38,819 nucleotides of DNA, taken from assembly GCF_014646695.1 (NCBI RefSeq), contig NZ_BMNT01000026.1, positions 2,962-41,780 on the forward strand, given 5' to 3'. The DNA comes from Sphaerisporangium melleum (GTDB lineage Bacteria; Actinomycetota; Actinomycetes; Streptosporangiales; Streptosporangiaceae). The translations under genes were made by a program, and so were the position numbers. Every line of letters begins with the position of its first letter. Position 1 is the stretch's first letter. The notes under the pieces are model-generated. The model ran no database searches and had not been told where the DNA came from. It saw nothing but the letters and a program-made list of their open reading frames with translations. This document shows, piece after piece, positions 32,740 through 38,819 of this stretch.

Positions 32740-33458
32740 CCGGCGGCCCCGCGAGCCTGGGCCTCGCCGGCACGGACACCCCTAGTACGGAGCGGGGGAC
32801 GGCCGTGATCCGGGTGCTGATCGCCGACGACCACCCTGTCGTGCGGCAGGGGCTGCGCACGTTCCTGGACCTGCAGGACGACCTGCGGGTCGTGGGGGAG
32901 GCCGCGGACGGCGCCGAGGCGGTGGCCCTCGCCGCCTCGCTCGACCCCGACGTGGTGCTGCTCGACCTGCGGATGCCCGTGCTCGACGGGCTCGGCGCGC
33001 TGCGGGAGATGTCCGCGTCCAAGACGAGGGTGCTCGTGCTGACCTCGGTGAGCGACAGGGAGGACGTGGCGCCCGCGATGCGCTCGGGCGCGGCGGGCTT
33101 CCTCTACAAGGACGTGGAGCCCGAGGCGCTCGTCCAGGCGATCCGCTCGGTGTACGGCGGGCAGGTCGTGCTCGCCCCGGAGGCGGCCGAGGCCGTGCTG
33201 ACCGGCCCGGCGGACCCGTCCGCACCGGCCGGCGCCCACGTCCGGCGGGCCGCCACGGGCCAGATCGCCCTGCTCACCGAGCGGGAACGCGAGGTGCTGG
33301 TGCTGATCGCGTCAGGGCGGTCCAACCGGGAGATCGCCCGGCACCTGGTCGTCGCGGAGAAGACCGTCAAGACGCACGTCTCGAACGTCCTGATGAAGCT
33401 CGGCGTGCAGGACCGCACGCAGGCGGCGCTCTACGCGGTTCGTCACGGCCTGGCGTGA
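32736..33458 (+). CDS. NarL/FixJ-family response regulator
   Basis: 240 residues. Receiver domain 25-140 with acidic pocket DD (31-32), phospho-acceptor Asp77 in VVLLDLRMP, Thr103 and Lys125 in FLYKD; LuxR-type helix-turn-helix at about 178-238 (LTEREREVLVLIASGRSNRE). The GTG at 32736 overlaps the kinase stop; a GTG at 32805 immediately before the receiver strand (VIRVLIADDH) is an alternative and would remove a disordered 23-residue start. Target genes unknown; no adjacent operon shows a clear site. Confidence 0.9.
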   Translation: MTGGPASLGLAGTDTPSTERGTAVIRVLIADDHPVVRQGLRTFLDLQDDLRVVGEAADGAEAVALAASLDPDVVLLDLRMPVLDGLGALREMSASKTRVLVLTSVSDREDVAPAMRSGAAGFLYKDVEPEALVQAIRSVYGGQVVLAPEAAEAVLTGPADPSAPAGAHVRRAATGQIALLTEREREVLVLIASGRSNREIARHLVVAEKTVKTHVSNVLMKLGVQDRTQAALYAVRHGLA

Positions 33459-33523
33459 CCTTGCTCCAGGTGGAGAACCACCGGCCGCCGGGGCTGGGGC
33501 CGGCGCTGCACTCCAGGGGCGGG

Positions 33524-34270
33524 TCAGGGGCGGGCCTGGGCGTCGCGGGTCTCGTGGATGGCGTTGTGCGCCGCGACACGGGCCCGGCGGACGGCGCGGT
33601 CGAGGTCGCGCAGCGCCTGGCCGCGTACGGCGATCTGGCCCGAGGTCAGCCCGCGCTCGTCGGCCAGGCGCAGCACCGAGGCCAGCCGCGCGGTGAGGGC
33701 CGCGACCCGGTGGGCCCGCGCGGGGTATCCGGGGGCGAGACCGTCGTCGGTGGCCCTGAGCGCGGGGTGCCCCGGGCCGGGCCCCTCGGCCCTCGACAGC
33801 GCGTCGGTGGCCGCGCGCATGGCGGTGGTCAGGGCGTGCTCGGCCTCGGCGAGGCCGGGGACGTCCGGCGGGGTGCAATCGGCGGGCATCGCGCTCCAGC
33901 GCACACCGGAGTACGACGAGCCGCGCCGGTCGGGCGCGGGGACCAGGCCCAGGCACCGGCCAGGGAGCACGATGGTGACGGCCTGCCCGGCGTCGACGGC
34001 GGCCATGGTGAACGGCGGTGGCCCGGTCAGGCCGAGCGGGTCGCCGGCCGCGGGCAGGGACAGGCGCAGGGCGCTGACGCCCTCCGCCCGGAGGTCGGCG
34101 AGGAACCGGCGCAGGGGGACCTCGGTCACCTCGCTCGAGACGACCTGTGGCCCCGCGGCGTGCTCCAGCCGGTCGACGGCCTCGTCCAGGCCGGCATGTC
34201 CGGCAAGCCAGGCGTTGCCCCATGCGACCAAGGTGGCGGAGATCGGTGAATCGGGGTGCACCCGCACCAC
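33524..34270 (-). CDS. conserved actinobacterial protein of unknown function
   Basis: 248 residues, soluble, Ala/Leu-rich. The central part reads LRLSLPAAGDPLGLTGPPPF, a stretch I associate with uncharacterised streptomycete proteins, and the C-terminal 90 residues (AEHALTTAMRAATDALSR onward) look like helical bundles. No catalytic motif is recognised. The start is uncertain: GTG codons at 34270, 34267 and 34261 are all possible; CATATC directly upstream could be a -10 of a leaderless message. It converges on the response regulator gene and diverges from the ABC ATPase gene. Confidence 0.65.
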   Translation of the reverse strand: MVRVHPDSPISATLVAWGNAWLAGHAGLDEAVDRLEHAAGPQVVSSEVTEVPLRRFLADLRAEGVSALRLSLPAAGDPLGLTGPPPFTMAAVDAGQAVTIVLPGRCLGLVPAPDRRGSSYSGVRWSAMPADCTPPDVPGLAEAEHALTTAMRAATDALSRAEGPGPGHPALRATDDGLAPGYPARAHRVAALTARLASVLRLADERGLTSGQIAVRGQALRDLDRAVRRARVAAHNAIHETRDAQARP

Positions 34271-34393
34271 GATATGCGCTGATGCTGGAATAGGTTTGGT
34301 CCCGAGGGACACCGGACGGGGCGACCCGCCCGGGAGCAGCCGGGGCGGCCCACTCACGGGACGTCCCGGACGATCATGTAGGAGGTATCCGGG

Positions 34394-35188
34394 ATGGGTG
34401 GTCAGGTGCTTCGGCTCCAGGACGTCGCCGTCCGACGAGATGGCGCGGCCCTGCTGCGGGGCATCGACTGGACCGTCGAGGAGGACGAGCGCTGGGTGAT
34501 CATCGGGGCGAACGGCGCGGGGAAGACCACCCTGCTGCAGGTCGCCGCGGCCCTGCTCTTCCCGAGCGAAGGCTCGGTCGAGATCCTCGGTGAGCGGCTC
34601 GGCCAGACCGACGTGTTCGACCTGCGGCCGCGCATCGGCCTGGCCAGCGCCGCGCTCGCCGAGCGGGTGCCGCTGGAGGAGAAGGTCATCGACCTGGTGC
34701 TCACCGCCTCCTACGCCATCCTCGGCCGGTGGAACGAGGAGTACGACTCGGCCGACGTCACCAGGGCCGTCGAGCTCATCGACCAGCTCGGCGCCGCGCA
34801 TCTGATCAGGCGGAAGTTCGGCACCCTGTCGGAGGGCGAGCGCAAGCGGGTGCAGATCGCCCGGGCGCTCATGCCCGACCCCGAGCTGCTGCTGCTGGAC
34901 GAGCCCGCGGCGGGTCTCGACCTCGGCGGCCGGGAGGACCTCGTGCGCCGGCTGTCCGCGCTGGCCCACGACGCGGCCGCTCCGACGATGGTGCTGGTCA
35001 CCCACCACGTGGAGGAGGTGCCCGCGGGGTTCACCCACGTACTGCTGCTCCGGCACGGCTCGGTGGTGGCCCAGGGGCCGATCGAGTACGTCATGACCGC
35101 CGACAACCTCTCCCGCACCTTCGGCGTGCCGCTCAGCCTCGAACGCAGCATGGACGGACGCTGGTACGCCCGCGCGCTGCCGGGCTGA
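34394..35188 (+). CDS. orphan ABC transporter ATP-binding protein
   Basis: 264 residues, one ABC domain. Walker A GANGAGKTT (38-46, Lys44), signature LSEGE (145-149), Walker B LLLLDEPAAGLDL (165-177, Asp169 and Glu170), His204 as switch. AGGAGGT seven bases before the ATG is a near-perfect ribosome site. No permease or binding protein is encoded next to it, so it must pair with products elsewhere, or act without a permease in the manner of ModF/ABC-F-like single-domain proteins. The substrate cannot be predicted. Confidence 0.88.
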   Translation: MGGQVLRLQDVAVRRDGAALLRGIDWTVEEDERWVIIGANGAGKTTLLQVAAALLFPSEGSVEILGERLGQTDVFDLRPRIGLASAALAERVPLEEKVIDLVLTASYAILGRWNEEYDSADVTRAVELIDQLGAAHLIRRKFGTLSEGERKRVQIARALMPDPELLLLDEPAAGLDLGGREDLVRRLSALAHDAAAPTMVLVTHHVEEVPAGFTHVLLLRHGSVVAQGPIEYVMTADNLSRTFGVPLSLERSMDGRWYARALPG

Positions 35189-35214
35189 TCAGCGGGGCGG
35201 GCGGACCGCGCGGG

Positions 35215-35244
35215 CCGGCCGTTCGCGTTCGGGGTGCCGGCCGG
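35215..35244 (+). terminator. possible terminator after ABC ATPase
   Basis: CCGGCCG (35215-35221) and CGGCCGG (35238-35244) flank a 16-base loop and are followed by TTCT. Confidence 0.4.
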
Positions 35245-35348
35245 TTCTGATCGGTATGAAGCGCCTTGCCTGATTCACGGACCTGTAAAGGGAAAACCAA
35301 ATATCATTCCGGGCCGGGGCTCATCATTTCCAGCGGTCGGAGTTGGCC

Positions 35349-36278
35349 ATGACTCAGCTTGCCGTCACCGTGATCGTCGTAGCCATCGCCGGGTTCGCGT
35401 TGTACCGCACCGTCCGGGTCGTCCCCCAGGCTCAGGCGTTCATCATCGAGCGCCTGGGGCGCTATCACCGCACCCTCGGCCCCGGCCTGAGCATCGTGGT
35501 GCCGTTCGTCGACCGGGTGAAGACCATGGTCGACCTGCGTGAGCAGGTGGTCTCCTTCCCGCCCCAACCGGTGATCACCTCCGACAACCTGGTCGTCTCC
35601 ATCGACACGGTCATCTACTTCCAGGTGACCGACCCCGAGGCCGCCACCTACGAGATCGCCAACTTCCTGACCGGCGTCGAGCAGCTCACCGTCACCACGC
35701 TGCGCAACGTCGTCGGCGGCATGGATCTCGAGCGCACGCTGACCTCCCGGGAGGACATCAACTCCGAGCTGCGCGGGGTGCTGGACGAGGCCACCGGCAA
35801 GTGGGGCATCCGGGTCAACCGGGTCGAGCTCAAGGCCATCGACCCGCCCGCCTCCATCCAGGACTCGATGGAGAAGCAGATGCGCGCCGACCGTGACAAG
35901 CGCGCCTCCATCCTGTCCGCCGAGGGGCAGAAGCAGTCGGCGATCCTCACCGCCGAGGGCGAGCGCCAGGCGGCCGTGCTCAAGGCGCGGGGCGAGGCGG
36001 AGGCCGCCGTGCTGCGCGCCCAGGCCGACGCCGAGGCCCAGGCCATGCGGGCCAAGGGCCAGGCGGACGCCATCGCGATGGTGTTCCGCGCCATCCACGA
36101 GGGCAATCCCGACCAGCGGCTCCTCGCCTACCAGTACCTCCAGACGCTGCCCGAAATCGCCAAGGGCGACGCGAACAAGGTGTGGATCGTCCCCTCCGAG
36201 ATGGGTAAGGCGCTGGAGAGCCTGGGCGGGCTGTTCACCCCGGCCAAGGAAGAGGCCAGGGAGCCCCGACAGGCCTAG
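35349..36278 (+). CDS. SPFH/stomatin-prohibitin family membrane protein
   Basis: 309 residues. One N-terminal membrane anchor (3-18), the SPFH domain (about 20-200; RLGRYHRTLGPGLSIVVPFV, IKTxDN-like VITSDNLVVSIDTVIYFQV), then a charged Ala/Glu/Lys-rich coiled coil (about 180-240) and a short C-terminal tail. Such proteins form oligomeric membrane scaffolds and usually pair with an NfeD partner; no nfeD-like gene is adjacent. ATG at 35349 with GGAG 6 bases upstream; a TTG two codons earlier is less likely. The AT-rich patch at 35285-35312 probably holds its promoter. Confidence 0.9.
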   Translation: MTQLAVTVIVVAIAGFALYRTVRVVPQAQAFIIERLGRYHRTLGPGLSIVVPFVDRVKTMVDLREQVVSFPPQPVITSDNLVVSIDTVIYFQVTDPEAATYEIANFLTGVEQLTVTTLRNVVGGMDLERTLTSREDINSELRGVLDEATGKWGIRVNRVELKAIDPPASIQDSMEKQMRADRDKRASILSAEGQKQSAILTAEGERQAAVLKARGEAEAAVLRAQADAEAQAMRAKGQADAIAMVFRAIHEGNPDQRLLAYQYLQTLPEIAKGDANKVWIVPSEMGKALESLGGLFTPAKEEAREPRQA

Positions 36279-36421
36279 GAGCCCGGCCCCCACCATCGGC
36301 TTGGTGGCTGCACCGTGTCCGCGTCGGGGTCCCTGCCGCTCGGACCGGGTGGCGGGGCCCCTGCGCGAGGCGGGTAGCGTTGCCGCCTACGATCGGGCGC
36401 AGTGGTACGGAGGGTGGCGTC

Positions 36422-37177
36422 GTGACAGCGTGGGAGGTCGTGGCGGTCCTGCTGGCGGGGGTCGCGGCGGGAGCCATCAACGCCGTCGTCGGCTCGGGTT
36501 CGCTGATCACCTTCCCGACATTGCTGGCACTGGGATATCCGCCGATCGTGGCGAACGTGTCCAACAACGTCGGCCTGGTGGCCGGTGGGGTGAGCGGCGT
36601 GCTCGGCTACCGGCGGGAGCTGACCGGCCAGCGGCAGCGGCTGATGCGGCTCGGCGTCGCCTCGGTGCTCGGCGCCCTGCTGGGCGCTCTGCTGCTGCTC
36701 CAGTTGCCGGCGCGCGCCTTCCGGGTGATCGTTCCGGTGCTGGTGGCGCTGGCCTGCGTGCTGGTCGTGGTCCAGCCGAAGCTGAACGCCTGGCTCACCA
36801 AGCGGCAGGGCACATCGCCTCCGCACGGCGGGCCTTCGCTGTGGCTCGGGGTGTTCGGCGCGGGCGTCTACGGCGGCTACTTCGGCGCGGCGCAGGGCGT
36901 GGTGCTGATCGGCCTGCTGGGCATCTTTCTCGATGACGATCTGCAGCGGGTCAACGCGGCGAAGAACATGCTGTCGCTGCTGGTGAACGCGACCGCGGCG
37001 ATCGTGTTCTCGGTGATCGCTCCGGTGAACTGGCAGGTGGCGCTGCTGGTGGCGCTGGGTTCGCTGCTCGGCGGGTTCCTCGGGGCGCGCGTCGGCCGGA
37101 GGCTTCCGGTGCGGGTGCTGCGCGCGCTGATCGTCGTCGTGGGAATCATCGCGATCGTCAAACTGGTGTACGGCTGA
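36422..37177 (+). CDS. TauE/SafE-family sulfite/organosulfur-type permease
   Basis: 251 residues with about eight membrane segments. It has the family repeat GVAAGAINAVVGSGSLITFP (11-30) and the second-half repeat GVYGGYFGAAQGVVLIGLLG. Members export sulfite or organosulfonates, but the substrate is not fixed by sequence. GTG at 36422 with GGAGGG upstream. Followed after only 7 bases by a small gene, probably co-transcribed. Confidence 0.88.
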   Translation: MTAWEVVAVLLAGVAAGAINAVVGSGSLITFPTLLALGYPPIVANVSNNVGLVAGGVSGVLGYRRELTGQRQRLMRLGVASVLGALLGALLLLQLPARAFRVIVPVLVALACVLVVVQPKLNAWLTKRQGTSPPHGGPSLWLGVFGAGVYGGYFGAAQGVVLIGLLGIFLDDDLQRVNAAKNMLSLLVNATAAIVFSVIAPVNWQVALLVALGSLLGGFLGARVGRRLPVRVLRALIVVVGIIAIVKLVYG

Positions 37178-37184
37178 CCATCTC

Positions 37185-37430
37185 GTGGGTATTTACCTGG
37201 ACATGAAGGGTGACCGGGTCGAGATCGTCATAGACGCGGGCGGCACGCCGCGCACCTACGAAGTCATCGCGACGAAGGCCGGCCGGCGCGTCGACGTGGC
37301 CACCCGCAGAGGGCTCGTCGAGGTCAGCGAGGTGACCAGGAGCGGCACGCCGGTGCGTACCGCCCGGTTCATGTCCAGCCGCATCCTGGCGCTCGTCGAG
37401 CACCCGGCCGCCGACCGCGAGAAGGACTGA
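37185..37430 (+). CDS. small unrecognised protein, 81 residues
   Basis: Starts GTG at 37185 (or ATG at 37203), seven bases after the permease stop. The sequence alternates charged and hydrophobic residues (VEIVIDAGGTPRTYEV, VDVATRRGLVEVSEV, RTARFMSSRILALVEHP), suggesting an all-beta or alpha/beta fold of about 70 residues. Good codon use and position in the operon argue it is real. I do not recognise the family. Confidence 0.65.
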   Translation: MGIYLDMKGDRVEIVIDAGGTPRTYEVIATKAGRRVDVATRRGLVEVSEVTRSGTPVRTARFMSSRILALVEHPAADREKD

Positions 37431-37439
37431 CGCCACCCG

Positions 37440-37469
37440 GCCCACCCCGCACCGTACGCGGGGACGGGC
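37440..37469. terminator. bidirectional terminator between convergent genes
   Basis: GCCC-A-CCCCGC and GCGGGG-AC-GGGC around loop ACCGTAC, between the stops of the small protein and the Rieske gene. Confidence 0.55.
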
Positions 37470-37476
37470 GGGAGGC

Positions 37477-38421
37477 TCAGGCGACCTGGCGCGGACGCAC
37501 CTGAACGATGCCGTCGCCCCGGACGTTCACCTCGAACGACGGCTGCGGGGCCGTCGCCGGGCCGTGGACGACCCCGCCGTCCTCCAGCCGGAACGTGCTG
37601 CCGTGCCAGGGGCACACCACGCACGCCTCGTCGCCGTCCAGGACCAGGCGCCCCTGGTGCAGCGGCCCGGCCAGATGCGAGCAGCGGTCGGCGAGGACCT
37701 TCACGGTGGTGCCGTGGCGCAGCACGAACAGGTGGATGTACCCCAGGCGCCGGGTCACCGGGCGGCCGTCGGGCAGGTCCCACAGCCGGCACAGGTCGTG
37801 CCAGCCGAGCGGCACCAGGTGGGTGGTCTGCTCGGCGTGGCTCGGCCCGGCGGCCATGCGGTAGGCCAGGTGCCCGCCGAGGTTGCCGCCGATGCCCACG
37901 GCGCCGAGCCCGGCGAACGCCAGTGCCCGCGCCGCGCGGTGCCTGCCGGACAGCCGCAGCAGGAACGACCCGGCGTACAGGCCGAGGCCCGTCACGTTGG
38001 CCAGCGTATGGATGAGCCCGACCCGCTGCTGCTCCAGGTGCAGGACCGACCAGTCGGTGATGCCCGCGGCGGCGGCCGGGAGCGCCGTGACGATGCCGGT
38101 GGCCAGGACGGCCTGCGAGGCCCGCGGATCCACGTCCATCACGTCGAGGACGGCGGTGGCGGTGAAGCAGCCGAGGCTCACGGTCGCCAGCGGGGGGTGG
38201 AGGGGGTGACCCGTGGGCACCCCGTGCAGGAGGTCCCGCACGGGACTGCCGAGCGGCAGTCTGCCGCGGACGAACTTGGCCAGCGGGATGATGACGCGGT
38301 CGAGACCCTTCATGTGCTCGACGCGGTCGGTGACCCCGACCGGCAGCGACACACGCGCGAGGCCCAGTGACTCCCGGAGCGTGCGACGTCTGGAGTTGAT
38401 CGACTTCGAGGTTTCCTCCAC
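37477..38421 (-). CDS. membrane DUF2231-Rieske [2Fe-2S] fusion protein
   Basis: 314 residues. The N-terminal half (about 65-190) is a DUF2231 membrane domain with GHPLHPPLATVSLGCF (71-86), DWSVL and RVGLIHTLANVTGLGLYAGS, four hydrophobic helices and conserved His72, His75 and His138. The C-terminal half (200-314) is a Rieske domain: Cys247-x-His249 and Cys270-x2-His273 in CPWHGSTF bind the cluster; Cys267 is an extra cysteine. Proteins of this design are putative electron carriers; the DUF2231 histidines might bind heme or metal. GTG at 38421 with GAGGGGG upstream. A TAGGGGG/CCCCC palindrome lies just before it. Confidence 0.85.
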   Translation of the reverse strand: MEETSKSINSRRRTLRESLGLARVSLPVGVTDRVEHMKGLDRVIIPLAKFVRGRLPLGSPVRDLLHGVPTGHPLHPPLATVSLGCFTATAVLDVMDVDPRASQAVLATGIVTALPAAAAGITDWSVLHLEQQRVGLIHTLANVTGLGLYAGSFLLRLSGRHRAARALAFAGLGAVGIGGNLGGHLAYRMAAGPSHAEQTTHLVPLGWHDLCRLWDLPDGRPVTRRLGYIHLFVLRHGTTVKVLADRCSHLAGPLHQGRLVLDGDEACVVCPWHGSTFRLEDGGVVHGPATAPQPSFEVNVRGDGIVQVRPRQVA

Positions 38422-38440
38422 TTTTCGCCCCCTCTCGCTC

Positions 38441-38458
38441 TAGGGGGCCCTACCCCCC
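38441..38458 (-). promoter_or_regulatory. G/C-tract palindrome, CsoR-type operator candidate
   Basis: TAGGGGGCCCTACCCCCC: a TAGGG/CCCTA palindrome extended by a second C-tract, 20 bases before the Rieske gene start. CsoR/RcnR-family metal or sulfur sensors bind G-tract inverted repeats of this kind. No such regulator is in the window. Confidence 0.3.
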
Positions 38459-38488
38459 TTGAGCCAAGGAGAACACCGCGGGAGGCGG

Positions 38489-38819
38489 CTACGCGTGGCC
38501 GCGGGCCAGGTGGCCGCGGGCCACCGACACCTCGACGATCCGCGTCGCGTAGTCGGCCAGCGCCGGCGAACCCTCCCGGATGATCTCGATGTTCCCCATC
38601 ACCTGGTCCGCCGTGATCCCGTGCCGGACCCAGGCGCCGCCCTCGCAGTGGTGGTTGGCCATCAGCGGCGCGAGCCGGTCGAGCGCCTTGGCGAACCTGG
38701 CCTCGGGCGTGGCCCGCGCCTCGAACTCCTCCCACAGGGCGCGCAGGGCGGTGGTCTGGTCGGCCGGCAGCAGCCCGAAGATGCGGTCGGCCGCGGCCCG
38801 TTCGGCCTTCTCCTGCACC
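38489..38819 (-). CDS. HD-domain hydrolase (HD_3/YfbR-like), 3' part
   Basis: Runs off the right edge, so the 5' part is missing. The 109 visible residues contain AADRIFGLLPADQTTALRAL, WEEFEARATPEARFAKALDR and the C-terminal GSPALADYATRIVEV, characteristic of HDDC2/YfbR-type HD hydrolases after the HD residues themselves, which would be upstream. Such enzymes act on nucleotides or phosphate esters; substrate unknown here. The stop is 68 bases before the start of the Rieske gene, so a shared transcript is possible. Confidence 0.75.
   Translation of the reverse strand, partial: VQEKAERAAADRIFGLLPADQTTALRALWEEFEARATPEARFAKALDRLAPLMANHHCEGGAWVRHGITADQVMGNIEIIREGSPALADYATRIVEVSVARGHLARGHA

Noticed and set aside
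33486-33505. Hairpin between the response regulator and the unknown minus-strand gene
   Set aside because: Only a 6-bp stem in very GC-rich sequence; not distinguishable from background.

Overview
The window is high-GC (about 70%) actinobacterial chromosome. Gene content and order resemble the conserved block around Mycobacterium tuberculosis Rv3672c-Rv3649: NUDIX, MarP, epoxide hydrolase, holin-like protein, acs, ssd, the tad cluster and a DECH helicase. From the helicase on, the order follows the Streptomyces block helicase, bldG, SCO3548, hppA. V-PPase, leaderless starts, frequent GTG starts and ATGA/GTGA gene overlaps point to a spore-forming actinomycete, probably a Streptosporangiales member (Nonomuraea/Microbispora type). 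That placement is inference; no rRNA or other phylogenetic marker was available.

Left part (1-8954): a 3' fragment of a probable NUDIX/CoA hydrolase; a HEAT-repeat gene diverging from the periplasmic serine protease gene marP; a tightly overlapping minus-strand operon (holin-like membrane protein, epoxide hydrolase-type alpha/beta hydrolase, DUF309 protein); acs with a strong terminator; and a Fic-fold protein whose catalytic motif has decayed.

Central part (8955-19420): a long non-coding stretch ends in a 6C small RNA with its own promoter and terminator. The plus-strand tad (Flp pilus/type II secretion-like) cluster follows: ssd, an unrecognised disordered ORF overlapped at both ends, tadA, tadB, tadC with a large disordered insertion, a DUF4244 Flp-type pilin, tadE with a minisatellite at its 3' end, and a Rv3654c-type TadE-like gene. 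It converges on the DECH-box helicase with a C-terminal cysteine cluster.

BldG/V-PPase part (19421-24189): divergent from the helicase, bldG and its anti-sigma-like partner sit behind a SigB-type promoter and end in a terminator. A 1.4-kb gap carrying an IS256-family transposase remnant leads to hppA, a V-type proton pyrophosphatase with the potassium-independent signature, followed by a 16-bp perfect hairpin.

Right part (24190-38819) is a mosaic of short units: sixA-like phosphatase; serB; an olsB-olsA-like acyltransferase pair (ornithine-lipid type); two paralogous 189-residue secreted beta-domain proteins with long inverted repeats in their upstream regions; SDR plus QueA-like pair; GAF histidine kinase plus NarL-type regulator; an unrecognised actinobacterial protein; an orphan ABC ATPase; an SPFH protein without a neighbouring nfeD; a TauE/SafE permease; a small unknown protein; a DUF2231-Rieske fusion with a G/C-tract palindrome upstream; and the 3' part of an HD-domain gene. 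I found no prophage, CRISPR array, tRNA or rRNA. The most unusual material is in the tad cluster (unknown disordered ORF, TadC insertion, repeat array), the degenerate Fic and anti-sigma proteins, and the paired secreted proteins.
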